Shown here: one piece after another, positions 20,782 through 33,231 of the stretch
Numbering within the stretch: position 1 is the first letter of the stretch
Layout of the letters: every line of letters begins with the position of its first letter
Made by a program: the position numbers and the translations under genes
NCBI GenBank assembly: GCA_038373865.1
Contig: JAXGGA010003035.1
Location: 1 to 64,000, forward strand
Length of the DNA: 64,000 nucleotides
Source of the DNA: Uloborus plumipes
Taxonomy: Eukaryota; Arthropoda; Arachnida; Araneae; Uloboridae
Direction of reading: 5' to 3'
The notes under the pieces: generated by a model
Database searches by the model: none
Told to the model about the DNA's origin: nothing
The model's input: the letters and a program-made list of their open reading frames with translations, nothing else

Positions 20782-22152
20782 CTGTTGCGTCCTATCATAA
20801 AAACGCGTTGTGATATTTGCCTCCCAAAATATTATACTTAAGGTGATTTTGCTGACCTTCACATGCAGACGTCTTGTCTCGTTAAAAGAGTAAAAGAACA
20901 ATCTTGACTTGTTCTTAGAAAAATGGCTCGAACTTCCATTTTCACGCTCTTTTACTCAACTAATGTATCATTTAAAAACGATGACAGAAAGTGGAGCTAT
21001 ATCAGGTGACTTGTATAAGTGGTGATTACAATATTCAAAAAAAAAAAAAAAAACTTCTTTCCTTTGGGGATAAAATAAAGTTTTAAATTATTTTGAAAGA
21101 AAACGAACTAATCAATTAATGCCTTACTTTTTTACGCTAAGTAAGCGAAGCCATTTTTACAAACAAGTTGGTTCCCAAACAAAGATAATAATAACAAAAA
21201 ATTGCTTAGGGAATATGAAAAATGAGTATCAATAATTAATTTGCATCGAAACAAAAGGGTCTAGAACTTTCCTTCATAAGTAAAAAAAATGACCTTCGAA
21301 TCATTCAATCCTATTTTTTCTTCATTGAAAATTCTAAAAAAAAAGAACTGAAAGAAAAAATATCTCATAAAATATCCAAAATGTTCTCAGAATTTTTACT
21401 TCTTTTCCTGGTACATGCAAGTAGCTTTTAGCACAAATAAAAAAGAAATGCTGTGTACTAAAGTGAGTAGCATGAGTAAACAGAAGTCAAACATTTTTGT
21501 TACACGTTCAAAAGTTTTCTTTTTAGTTCAGAGCAAGCGACTACACTGTGCACAAGTTCTTAAACAACTGGTATTTAATCGTTATTAAATTAACGAAATA
21601 TACTCTATAACAAAAAAAGGGACGCACTCTCAATTGGACTTCTTGGTGCCTCGATTTTTTTGTTATAGAGCGCATTTTAAATTTTAAAATATAATTCACT
21701 GCAAATTTAACATTTTATTGTTGCAGTTTTCTTCAATGTTCAGTCTCCTATTCGTCGAAAATTTGCGAAGCTAGTATTGAGAATATATGTCGCATATCTG
21801 TGCTACTTTAAAGCTAACATCTACATTTTTATTGATTTTAATTCTTCTAGACATAAAGCTAATATGTTCAAAATTCTATTAAAATTTGAACTTAAATAAC
21901 ATTATTTATTAACCGCGTATATTTATGCACTTATTTCATTGCGAAAGATTATTCAAACTTAAAAATTATTCAACATAAGTAACACACAGCAACCAAGTGA
22001 CAACAGAATAAGGTACATCTATAAATTTATGTTAAATTATTTTTTAATAAGCCTCAAAAACGAACAATAATCAAGCTATTTAATAAAATGCCATGTATGC
22101 ATTACATTTTAAAGCTTCTTTTCTTTAATGGCGAAAATGTTTAGCATAATTG
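20782..22152. other. Unassigned AT-rich stretch
   Basis: Nothing recognised except a 68 bp inverted-repeat unit (listed separately at 21603). Confidence 0.4.
21603..21670. mobile_element. Very short inverted-repeat unit
   Basis: CTCTATAACAAAAAAA at 21603 is inverted as TTTTTTTGTTATAGAG ending at 21670. Possible MITE remnant. Confidence 0.4.
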
Positions 22153-23970
22153 AAAACTGAGATGAATATGCTAATGAAGGGGGAAAAAACGTGGAAAATG
22201 TCAAAGTACAATAGCCACATAAGAAATGAAGCTCATAACTTCAGAAAAGTGTGAACGCCGATAACAATGGGCTCTTTGTAAATTTTCAGTTTAAATAAAT
22301 GGGAATCGATTATTCCATTGTTAGAAACCCTTTCCTACTTATTCATTTTCTATTGGTGCCGAAAGGGGAGATATATTAAAAGTAGCAAATAAATGGTGTT
22401 TCTCTTGTTCTTTAATAGATATTTGGAACATGAGGGATGCCGAAGGATAAAAATTTGAGTTTGAATTTTACTAATTATAGTTAATTTTCAAAATAATAGT
22501 AGTAGTAACAAATAAGGATCTTTCTTGTTTAAGATTTTTTAAATTCATATTTCTTGCGATATTTTGACTGAAGTGCTTATAGTAGGGGAACGTGGAGCAA
22601 AGTGAAATAGTTAAAACTGAGATGAATATACTATAATGAAGGGTAAAAAAACGTAGAAATTGTCAAAGTACCAATAGCCGCATAAGAAATGAAGCTCATA
22701 ACTTCAGAAAAGTGTGAACGCCGATAACAATGGGCTCTTTGTAAATTTTCAGTTTAAATAAAGGGGATTTGATTATTCCATTGTTAGAAATCCTTTCCTA
22801 CTTATTCATTTTCTATTGGTGCCGAAAGGGGAGATATATTAAAAGTAGCAAATAAATGGTGTTTCTCTTGTTCTTTAAGATATTTGGAACATGAGGGATG
22901 CCGAAGGATAAAAATTTGAGTTTGAATTTTACTAATTATAGTTAATTTTCAAAATGATAGTAGTAGTAACAAATAAGGATCTTTCTTGTTTAAGATTTTT
23001 TAAATTCATATTTCTTGCGATATTTTGACTGAAGTGCTTATAGTAGGGGAACGTGGAGCAAAGTGAAATAGTTAAAACTGAAATGAATATACTAATGAAG
23101 GGTAAAAAAACGTGGAAATTGTCAAAGTACCAATAGCAGCATAAGAAATGAAGCTCATAACTTTAGAAAAGTGTGAATGCCGATAACAATGGGCTCTTTG
23201 TAAATTTCCAGTTTAAATAAATGGGAATCGATTATTCCATTGTTAGAAATCCTTTCCTACTTATTCATTTTCTATTGGTGCCGAAAGGGGAGATATATTA
23301 AAAGTAGCAAATGAATGGTGTTTCTCTTAATTTTTAAATAGGTATTTGGAACATGGGGGATGCCGAAGGATAAAAATTTGAGTTTGAATTTTACTAATTA
23401 TAGTTAATTTTCAAAATAATAGTACTAGTAACAAATAAGGATCTTTCTTGTTTAAGATTTTTTAAATTCATATTTCTTGCGATATTTTGACTGAAGTGCT
23501 TATAGTAGGGGAACGTGGAGCAAAGTGAAATAGTTAAAACTGAGATGAATATACTAATGAAGGGTAAAAAAACGTGGAAATTGTCAAAGTACCAATAGCC
23601 GCTTAAGAAATGAAGCTCATAACTTCAGAAAAGTGTGAACGCCGATAACAATGGGCTCTTTGTAAATTTCCAGTTCAAAATAAATGGGAATCGATTATTC
23701 CATTGTTAGAAATCCTTTCCTACTTATTCATTTCCTATTGGTGCCGAAAGGGGAGACATATTAAAAGTAGCAAATGAATGGTGTTTCTCTTGTTTTTTAA
23801 ATAAGTATTTGGAACATGGGGGATGCCGAAGGATAAAAATTTGAGTTTGAATTTTACTAATTATAGTTAATTTTAAAAGTGATAGTGGTGGTAATAAATA
23901 AAGAGCATTCTCGTGTTTAAGATTTTTTAAATTCATATTTGTTGTGATATTTTGACTGAAGTGCTAGTAG
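22153..23970. repeat. Tandem array, four copies of a 461 bp unit
   Basis: Copies start at 22153, 22613, 23074 and 23536 with AAAACTGAGATGAATAT. Spacing is 460, 461 and 462 bp, and the last copy is slightly short. Copies differ by scattered substitutions and 1-3 bp indels. Shared landmarks include CCTACTTATTCATTTTCTAT and TAGGGGAACGTGGAGCAAAG. No conserved open frame runs through the unit. Confidence 0.95.
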
Positions 23971-25246
23971 TACAAGTGAAAAACATCGGCTGAATTTTTG
24001 GACACAATTTAAACCAGATTTATATAGTTTTTAGAAGTGTTTCTTTTTTCACACTTGCTGTTCAGAATGTTACGCATTGTTCTGAAATGGATGGCATGAA
24101 CATTTAATACATTTTAAGAAAATACTCATGCTCACTAGTTAGTTAATGGCTTTTTATTTACTTAATATGTAGTATTTGTGAGGTATTTCTTTCTCTTTTT
24201 TTTTCTTTTTACTTGCATTCGACGTCTACGGAGAAGGTAGAAACTCCCGAAGGACTTTTCTTCCTAAGAATCACATTTTTTTGCTTTGAACCTGCAGTAA
24301 CCTGTACTTTTGTGCAATAAAACATTGAAAAACTTAATTCCCTTCTAGCGTAAGAGTTTTTCTTGTGTTTTGTAAAAGGAAACTCTTTGTCTGAATTGCA
24401 GTTTTGGAATTTATAAATGTTTACTTATTTTACAGTTCAATTGATGTACAATGCTACTGTAATAAGCTTGTTCCTTTACAATACGTCAAAAATTATATCT
24501 TTATGAATATAATATTTATTTTGTGTTGAGGTTAAATGAGTGTATTTTCCAGAAAAAAATATACCATGTGTAAAACAAGGGGCAGAAGCATTGGCAAAAA
24601 TATATTTCGTACTCCCGATAATTTTGTTTTATTCTATATATTAGTCATTTGTGTGTAGCAAAAATGTATTTTGTGTGTATGTGTGTATGTTTGCCTTTAA
24701 TTTTACAGTAACCAATTGATTTTAAAATTCGTCTGTGACGCAAACATCAATTTTTTTGGTTTGGTTTTTATATTAATAAATACCGTACAAAACATTTGGA
24801 GACTATTGTTTTCTTTTATTGAAATATATTTTTCATTTATCTTAACCAAATAGAGATTTTCCAAACCCATTACCTGGTTTTAAAAAAAACATAATCTAAG
24901 TATATATTTATTCTGATAGGCATTTTTTTATTCATAAATACCAGCTATTCGGCCAAAACTTCAAAATAAGAAGGATAACAAACATTAATGCGAAAACGGT
25001 GCACGCTTTTCTGAAAATGTATCCGAAAATATTGTAATTGAAATTTTAAAACACGGGTTTTAATAATGAAAAGTTTACCTCTCAGTGAAAAAGGAAAACT
25101 ATTCAAAACAATATTTAAATACGTAAATAACAATAAAAAAATTTCCTACTTTGTAGTTCTTGTGAACTTGTTTTCTCAATCTGCTAGCTCATTCTTTTGT
25201 AAAGAAAAATCTGTTTCGTGTTATTATGAAGCCTAAAGGTCAAGAC
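23971..25246. other. Unassigned AT-rich stretch
   Basis: No feature recognised; a TATGTGTGTATGT-type simple stretch is near 24678. Confidence 0.4.
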
Positions 25247-25769
25247 TAGCGGTCGCCACTCACCAGTGGCAACTGAAATCGTTTTTTTTTTTTTTGGTGA
25301 CTACAAAATGTAATGATGGTCGCCAAATTGGCGACCGACTCTCACATATAAAAAATGTCGATGCATCAAGCCGATTATCAAGAGAATATAGCCTACAACA
25401 TCAACACTGGCGGCCGATTTTTTTTTAAAGAAAATTGACTCATCTATCTAGAAAATGCAATGAATCTAAGTTGAAAAATAGTCAAAGATGAAGAAATTTA
25501 TGATTAATCAGCAAGATAAATAAAATGCGATTTAAGCTTCCAGTATGCAGATGCTTTTAGCTTTTGTTTTATTTGCATAATGTCTTATTATTTGGATTTC
25601 AAAATAAATCATTTCTTTTTCAGAAAAGTTTCGTAATTTTTTTAAAACATTTTTGTAGTAATTAAGTTAAAATATATGCAAATATTACTATATGCAGAAT
25701 GAAGTGAGGGGGGATTGCAGTTTTGGAAAAAGATTAAAGTGGCCACCAGTATCGCCAAAGTGACCGCTA
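25247..25769. mobile_element. Possible TIR element with GGTCGCCA motif
   Basis: Left TAGCGGTCGCC and, inverted, right TAGCGGTCACTTTGGCG are similar. The phrase GGTCGCCA...TGGCGACC recurs inside (about 25318-25340). No target duplication was found, so the call is weak. Confidence 0.35.
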
Positions 25770-26829
25770 ACTTTTTTGGCTTTACTGACCACTGATCACT
25801 ATCAACTTTTTTTTTAAGTCTCAATCTTTAACGAGACCCATGGCAAAAATTTTAATATAAGTTGTGCATTTCAAACGTTGCTTTAAGTGTCTACTGCTTA
25901 TCTATTTAATACTGCTATGAACTTTCTTAATAGCAGAGTGTATTGCAATTCTTGATGTTACACTTATTTATAAATATCTTCTGCTATTTTGAAGGTATGA
26001 GAGAAAAGATTTAAATGTTAGCTTGCATATTACATTACATAAAAAAGCGAGATAACGTTGAAAATTCCGTCATTGTTTTAAAAGAGGATTCATCTTTTTT
26101 ACCATACAGTACATTTAAATATTCCTTCGAGATGTTTTTCATATATTTTCTTGTTATGTCTTAAGAGATTGTCATCATTTTATATCTTTTTTTCAGGGAA
26201 AATTCAATTTCAAAAATATTCTACATACCGTGTATACATGCTCAAAATCAATTTGGATCCAAAACAGTAAACGATAAAGATTTATCTCAGTTTAAGTCTA
26301 GAAGAATGCGTTATCTTTCATGTTACGAAAACTATATGGGAAAATGTGAAAGAGCAACGTAATATAAATTTTTGTCATGGGATTCTGCTTTTTTTTTTTT
26401 TTTTTCACTTGTGATTCTTCAGGATTTTAAAGACAGCAGTGTTCTTAGACTTATCTGAGAAATCAGCATTTTAGCTGTTTTTGAAAAAACATAAATATAA
26501 TTCAAACTGAAACTGTATTGATCAGTAAAACGTTTATCTGTAAACATATATAAATTCTCGCACAGTTACTATTAAATTACGGTGTACGCATATTCATATG
26601 TTTATAAAAATTCTGAACTAAACTAAATGTGGTTTTTTTTTTTAGTATACGATGTTGTGAATAGATGAAAAACTTGTGCTTCACAAAATAAAATCAAAAA
26701 TATTTTTCATTTACAGTAAAATTTTATAGTGGAATAATAGCTAGTGATAAAAAAATCTAAGCAACATTAAAATGTAATGTGGATGCTATACATGTGTAGA
26801 TATAAACTACGATACTGGTATTTGTAATA
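25770..26829. other. Unassigned AT-rich stretch
   Basis: T-run at about 26391-26406; nothing else recognised. Confidence 0.4.
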
Positions 26830-27243
26830 CAGTAGACCCTCGTTATATTGCGCCTCGTTATATCGCTCATTCGGATACATCGCTCTTTTCCTGCGTCTCC
26901 CGAAATATCAAAGCTTATTAAAAAAAACTTGCTTTAAGTTTGAAACCATTTTATGAAAACATATGGTAAAAGTCATAAAACTCTCTCTTTGTCAATGAAA
27001 TTTTGTCAATGAACAAAACGAAGATTCTTCCATTCTTCTGAATTCCCTGGAAAAACAGCGGCAATTCCTGTCACACAAACGTGCATACCAGCAAAATATT
27101 TTAGCTTAAGTTGGAAACTGCTTCCTACCTCTGCCGTAGAAAAGAGAAGAACTATTTTTTATAACCTCGGTTATATCGCACTTTCGGATATATCGCTCTT
27201 TTTCTTTGTCCCCCGAAAAGCGCGATATAACGAGGGGTTACTG
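26830..27243. mobile_element. TA-flanked MITE, CAGTAGACCCTCG ends
   Basis: TA at 26828-26829 and 27244-27245. Ends CAGTAGACCCTCGTTATAT and, inverted, CAGTAACCCCTCGTTATATC. Subterminal phrases TTCGGATA(C/T)ATCGCTCTTT occur near both ends in direct orientation. Pogo/Tigger or mariner-type MITE. Confidence 0.8.
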
Positions 27244-27245
27244 TA

Positions 27246-30029
27246 TAAAAACCAATGACCAGGAGTGTTTACTAGAAATGAATTTAAAATTAAATATCAA
27301 AGAATTAATGAAAATAATACAGGTAAATGAAGTAAAAAAGTGTGATTTTTTTTTGTTTTTCATCACACCTATACAAAGTAAATGTTATAGGGATAAACCA
27401 AAAATAATAAACCAAAAGAATTAAAAAGGAGAGAACAGAACTTGTGTAGGAATTACAAATCTCAACTCAATATGTCTTAATGAAAGTAATAAATGAAATA
27501 AAAGAGTAAATAAATATTTGAATGAATGCGAAATTATCATTTTACCGAATATGCAAAGTGGCAGTATTCAAAATATAAGCAAATGGAAAACTGAAAAGGG
27601 AAATCTGTCAATGTTAGAAGTGCTGCAAAAACAAATGAATATTGGCTTTATGGAAAAGACATTTTTTTTTGTCAAATGAGAAATATAAAATTATGATTAT
27701 TATTCAAAACACATTTTTCTCATCTGGTTTAGTTTTTAGAAATAATTTACGTAATCTGTTTATCGTTTTAAAGCAAACAAATATGAATCTTCAATTTGAA
27801 AAGTTTTCCCGATATCTGGACGCCATATAAATATTTCGCGTGAAATTTCTTTTCGTATTTCACTTAGGCTCTAACGTTTTATATTTTTGCATGAATTATT
27901 CAGAATTGGTTGAAAACACAGTGACGTTGCGTAGAAAATCAATTAAGAAAAACTATTTGTTTTTAAGCACAATGGTTCCATCTCGGTATGCATGCATTAA
28001 AATAATAATAATAATAATAATAAAAATTTGTGAGTTTAAGAATCTTACTTATTTTTTTTTTTTCAAAATCGGAGGGGTAGTTCTCGAATTTTGCGTGTTT
28101 GAAAACACGCAGACGCTTTTTGAGACTCCTTTTTATACTACGTAGAGATTAGATATTATAATTCGAAAATGCAAGAAATATTGCGTTATTTCTTTAAATC
28201 TATAAATAAACTACATCAAGTTTTAAGAACCACAAATACAATATTTCTACATGAAAAGAAAAATTACACAAACATTACACATAAAAATACATTACACATG
28301 ATGTTTGTTATCAACAATTAAAGTTTAGAAAAAAAAGGTGCGTAAATGATTTATACAGCTCCGACAAAATAACGAAATAGAACACCTTTCTGTTTAATAA
28401 TGGAACCTTCCCCCAGTGTTTTTCAAGTATTTCACAGGATTCATCGCATTGTTGCAGATAAAAGAAAGCAACAATATGTTTTCCACTGCCTTCAAAGTCC
28501 TGCTGTAAAGCGGCGTGCGATTGGGAGCTGACTCATCCGACATTTTGGTTGCAAAACGGTGGGCGTGGAACCACTGGTATCTGTACTCAAGTCGCATTAA
28601 AGAAAAGTGGAAGCTAAGCTTGAATTGTAGCTGCATAGATGATATTTGACTGTTTTTGTCCATATGACAAAACATTTCATAAATTCAGGCTTAAAAAAAG
28701 TGCAATATGAAATGTTACATGAAATTTCATGAAATATTTTCCAATAAACTCTTTTTAAATTCGAGAAATAAGTTATGTTTTTAAATTTACCTAATATGGT
28801 GCTTTATCCAACTAAACAACCTCTAAAGGAGCTCTAGGTTATCGGAGCTACATTTTCATTTTGTTTTTTATGTACTAATAACTACTACGTTTTATGTGCT
28901 AATTAAATTACTACTTCAACTTCAGCAGCGACATTTTTACATGACATGTTTCGGAAATCTAAAATTTGGTTGTAACTTTTTGTGTTCATTATAAAAGCTT
29001 AAAATTATTTTTAAAAAATTCGCTTTCTTTTATCGAATAGAAATTCTTCCTTGATGGCTAAAAGCTCCGTAACTCTTTTTGTAAAAATCAATTTAGTTCC
29101 AACCAGAAATCTTTGAAGCTTTTAAAGTAAGTCCAAAATTTTGATTCCACTTTTAAAAGCTTTTTAAAAGTCTTGTTGCAACTCTGATATTCTTTACAGA
29201 ATTTATTATACTAGATTTAGAGAGTTAATTAATACAACGCATCAGTAACCATTTATTGACATGCACACAACAGAGTTTTGAAACATCAATCATCACAAGC
29301 ATACAATTAGAAGATTAAACTATGTATTTTTTTACATTATTTATCACTGTACAGTTTTTCTCATGGTGTTAATGCAGCTTATTATTATTCAAATGATCAG
29401 TATTGATTTTCATTTTTTTTAAATATTGTGCATCATTGATGACAGTTTTTTCGTTAATGATAAAAACAAAGAATTCTTGTAACTCTCCTAATTAAAAACG
29501 GAAGTATTTTTTAATCTTAAAACTCCGTTTTATTCCAATTGTATAAAGGAGTCAATAGCAAGTATTACGATTCAGTAAGTTTTAAGAAATTTTTATTAAC
29601 ACTGCTTTAAGATTGATAAATATGCATATTTCTTTTCAATTCCACGTTAAAAACTGTATCCCTTTTATTTAAAACCATAAGTTATAAACCCCCTTTTATG
29701 AATTTTCTGTTTTCTTTCTTTCTTTTTTTTTTTTTTTTTTGTTCTTTATATATATATTATTTTACGGAAGTACCAAACCTTTGCTTCAAGTTTATACGAA
29801 AATTTGAAGTTGTGGTTGAGGGGGGGGGGGGCTTTTTCTACGTATAATATCTGCTTAACTCGAAGCAATAATAAAAATAATAGTTTTTACCTTAATGGCG
29901 ACACTGTTAAAATTTTTCCCGAAATTTTAAAACAAAAGTCACTGACACTCCCCCCTGTTGTCAGTAACTTTTACTGTTCAATCCCACTTCCCTGTATAAT
30001 TTTACAGTAGCGAAAATGAAAGTTATTTA
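27246..30029. other. Unassigned AT-rich stretch
   Basis: Contains (AAT)n at about 28000-28022, a T-run at about 29722-29741 and a G-run at about 29820-29830. No element ends were found. Open frames are short and unrecognised. Confidence 0.4.
28394..28675 (-). CDS. Unrecognised 93-codon open frame (weak)
   Basis: A minus-strand frame over a locally less AT-rich patch, with an internal ATG in good context giving MSDESAPNRTPLYSRTLKA. No domain, signal peptide or membrane segment is evident. It could be a first exon, a repeat-derived frame or chance. Confidence 0.15.
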   Translation of the reverse strand: MFCHMDKNSQISSMQLQFKLSFHFSLMRLEYRYQWFHAHRFATKMSDESAPNRTPLYSRTLKAVENILLLSFICNNAMNPVKYLKNTGGRFHY

Positions 30030-30110
30030 CACGAGATACGAACAGCTAAGATCGAACCCGGGACCTTACGATCGCACACCTAACTGCTATACACTATACC
30101 AATAGCAACA
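30030..30110 (-). repeat. tRNA-like/SINE fragment (minus strand)
   Basis: The minus strand shows TATTGGTATAGTGTATAGC (A-box-like, about 30087-30105) and CCCGGGTTCGATCT (B-box-like, about 30049-30062). It does not fold into a complete tRNA cloverleaf by eye, so a tRNA-derived SINE head is more likely. Confidence 0.5.
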
Positions 30111-30163
30111 CATCCTGTGAACGGATATGGGGTGTTACATGCTTCGCGCAGATTGTCACGTGG

Positions 30164-30812
30164 TGCCTATATAGCAGGGTGAGGTGAAAAATAAAAAGTT
30201 TTTCAGATCAACTTCCAATAGTTGCCAAAAGTCGTCATTGATGATAGTTAGCTTTTGTGCAACATTTGAAAAAAATCGGTTAATATCTTCAGGGGGCGCT
30301 GCTATCGCAAAGTTTTATCATAGCTTTTATCCGGATTTTATGGTTAAAATATGAAAAACAATGCCGTTAGCTGATCTCATTGTATTTTTTTTACTCATAA
30401 GATATATTCATGCATTCAAAGCATATGAAATAACTCACAAAAAATTATTTTACATGATATATTTATATTTCAAACATTTAAAAAGAAACAAAAGTGATTT
30501 TTTTGAAATATAAATATATCATATAAAATAATGTTTGTGAGTCATTTCATATGCTTTTAATGCATGAAAACATCTTTTGAGTAAAAAAAAACGCAAAGAG
30601 ACTAGCTAAAGGCATTCTTGTTGATATTTTAACCATAAAATCCATAACAAAGCTATGGTAAAACTTTGTGATCGCAGCGCCCCCTGAAGATATTAACCGA
30701 TTTTTCTCAAATTTTGCACAAAAGCTAACTATCACCAAAGACAACTTTTGGCAACTATTAGAAGTTTATCTGAAAAACTTTTTATTTTTCGCCCCACCCT
30801 AGTATATAGGCG
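30164..30812. mobile_element. Large foldback element, 650 bp
   Basis: Arms of about 310 bp (30164-30473 and about 30504-30812) are diverged inverse copies around a loop of about 30 bp. Ends are TATATAGCAGGGTG and CACCCTAGTATATA, consistent with a TA target. Both arms carry the landmark ATCTTCAGGGGGCGCTGC or its inverse. A minus-strand frame in the right arm is an artefact. Confidence 0.85.
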
Positions 30813-31526
30813 CTGTAATCGTTTCTTTTCCATGGTACAATTAACTAAAAATTTTCTCCACTGTAAACATTACCTTGCACAGTAATATTTACCGTGAAAA
30901 GTTTCCTGAATTTTTAACAGTGTACATTCTAGGATCCAAAATCCAAAATTTTGTCTTTGAAAGTTTATAATAAACTGGAGAGCGTTGTACATTTGCCACT
31001 TTTTAAATGCAAAAACTGGACAGTGTTATGATATTTTTTAACTATATAATAAGTGTTTTCGCATATAATAAGTTTAAGATAATTACTTGCTTACTTTTAG
31101 ATAACATATCATTGCTTCTTTTTAACTAAAGTAATTTTACAAGTAAATGATTGAAAATTTTAGTATAATTACTTTCAATAGCTTATAATGCCTAATGTTT
31201 ATGCACCAGACGAGATTTATTTTTTAAGTCTATTGGTCCGGTGCTAGGAAAGATTGTTAAACGCTATAATGTGAAACGTTGCACAGTTGCTAATTAAAAA
31301 TTATTTTTTGGGGGACTGTAGAATATAATATCGCATATACCTGCCGTAGATATAAATTTCAATCTGTACGAAGAAACGGTTAAAAAGTTATGACAGGAGG
31401 AGAAAATCATACTTAACTCCTATTTCTATCACTTACAATTGCAGATTTCAATTCGTTGAAAAAAAATATATATTACAGTATAAAGCAGTGAGAAACCGCA
31501 ACTAAGCAAGGGCTGAATCAGAAACA
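30813..31526. other. Unassigned AT-rich stretch
   Basis: No feature recognised. Confidence 0.4.
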
Positions 31527-31864
31527 TGCAACACACCGCCAACTCGACTATTTCGATCTATTGACTGCAGTTTCGAGCTTATTTTGCTCTCATCAGCATG
31601 GAATACGCAGGTATAAAGCAGTGTCACTGCTTCATACCTTGAGCTCTGCCTAAAAAAATTTACGAGTTGTACCGTACCAAATGCGGTCGCTCACTGGTAT
31701 TCCAATTTCATATATTAGCTACCAGTTTTTTTAGCTCTCTTTGCTTTATAAGCAAATTTTTGCCTCCAACTCGACTACTTTCGTATTCCATGCTGATGAG
31801 AGCATAATAAGCTCGAAACTGCAGTCCATGGATCGAAATAGTCGAGTTGGCGGTGTATTGCATA
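31527..31864. mobile_element. Inverted-repeat MITE, 338 bp
   Basis: Arms of about 82 bp (31527-31608 and 31783-31864) with ends ATGCAACACACCGCCAACTC. Both hold CTCGAAACTGCAGT or its inverse and CATGCTGATGAGAG or its inverse. Related fragments lie at 14640-14706 and 41328-41385. Confidence 0.8.
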
Positions 31865-31922
31865 TATTACAGTGTTCCGTTAGTTTTATGTTGTGAAAAA
31901 TAAGGGGGCTGGAGGCCTGGAG

Positions 31923-32720
31923 TGTGTGAAGTATTATCCTCTAAAAAAAAGTCTTTTTTGCAGGGTACGGAGTAAAAAGCTATATTTATTTCGGGTCAAT
32001 CCATGTGAGATCATACAGCCATGTTGCTCACTATTTTTGATTTTTAAAACTTTTTGCCTGTTAATTAACTGTTATATTGGGAGCATGAAACAATGGTTTA
32101 AAAAATTTTAAACCTTCAGAATTTTTTTTGGCAAGCACTTTTCAGTAGCTGCGGAAGCGACTTTTCGTGAAAAGAGTACTTTGTGAAGATGCTTATAACT
32201 TTTTTATTTATAAATATATCAAAATGATTTTAAAACCACTTGATTGAGCAAAAAATTATCTAAATTTCTATACCAGTTATTTTTCTGATAATTAGTAACA
32301 AATTTGTGTAAAATTGGCTTAAAAATAAGATTTCTTGTGTGAAATTTTACATTTTTGGCATGAAAATATTAGTAGAAGGAATTCAGACTCACCCTTACTT
32401 ATTTTTCCCTTGAATAGATATCTCATAGGACTATTCCCAGAAGTAGTGTGAAAGATTTGAAGACAGTCTGTTTTTTATATAATTTGTCAAACTTGGCATT
32501 TTGGAGAAAAAATGCTAACTTTGAGATTTAATATCTGAAAAGGGACTGAATGAAAATCTACAAAAATTTAACTGGATAACCTTCTTATAGTAGTAAATAT
32601 GTAGCAAAATTGTTATGAGTGATATCGTTCTAGTTTTAGAGATATGGAGCTTCGAAGTTGTCAGAAAAATCGCATTTATTTTCATGCCAAGAAATCATCA
32701 GAATGCAAAATTTATTCTTC
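31923..32720. repeat. Left terminal inverted repeat of the 4.56 kb element
   Basis: Inverse of 35690-36485 with sparse mismatches and small indels. The open frame at 31893-32111 is mirrored at 36297-36482 and is a by-product of the repeat. Confidence 0.92.
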
Positions 32721-32870
32721 TCATAATGTTAGATGAATTTTTTGCGGTAAAAAATAACCTTTTTATGAAACTATGTAATATTTAAATTAACTTTCCATAT
32801 ACAGAAGAAAATATTTCAGATATTTCATTGCAAAGTTTGCAAATTTCTAAACAAATTCCTGTATTCAGAT

Positions 32871-32996
32871 ATGGAGGCAGCGCATCAAACATGTCTAAAC
32901 TTTCAAACCCAAATTATTCAGAAAATTATGTCTTGGGATTCAGACGATAAATTTATCGTAATCCTGTTTTCTTTATTTTTAATGAGCCATACATAA
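32871..32996 (+). CDS. Short upstream frame, possible first exon of the transposase
   Basis: The ATG begins a 41-codon frame, MEAAHQTCLNFQTQIIQKIM..., just inside the left repeat and before the main frame. GTATTCAG immediately precedes it. It might be a separate short frame or a 5' exon joined to 33232 onward. A TTTCCTTTAG acceptor-like string ends at about 33205. Evidence is positional only. Confidence 0.2.
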   Translation: MEAAHQTCLNFQTQIIQKIMSWDSDDKFIVILFSLFLMSHT

Positions 32997-33231
32997 TGTT
33001 CTATAAACTGTAGCTTTAACTGATGAACTTTCCATTAAATCCATGAGAGAGAACAATATGTCTTGTTTTATCCTTCTTACTCGTAATGATTCGGTTTAAT
33101 CATGTTTTAATTTGCTCCTTCTACTTTTTTTTATTTTTTGCTTTTTACTTGGAAAATATATTACATATATGTGAGTAAAAAATTAATTTGTAAATTTCCT
33201 TTAGTTTTGTTATACATTTTAATTATCCAAT

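Noticed and set aside
23724..23936. Minus frame inside the 461 bp array
   Set aside because: Not conserved across the four copies of the unit.
22153..23970. CRISPR-like array
   Set aside because: Units are 461 bp, contiguous with no spacers, in an animal-type genome; it is a tandem satellite-like repeat.
30030..30110. Functional tRNA gene
   Set aside because: A- and B-box-like strings are present but paired acceptor, D, anticodon and T stems cannot all be drawn; a SINE head is more likely.
31893..32111. 72-codon frame at the left end of the 4.56 kb element
   Set aside because: The same peptide is encoded inversely at 36297-36482 because both lie in the terminal inverted repeat; no evidence of expression as a gene.
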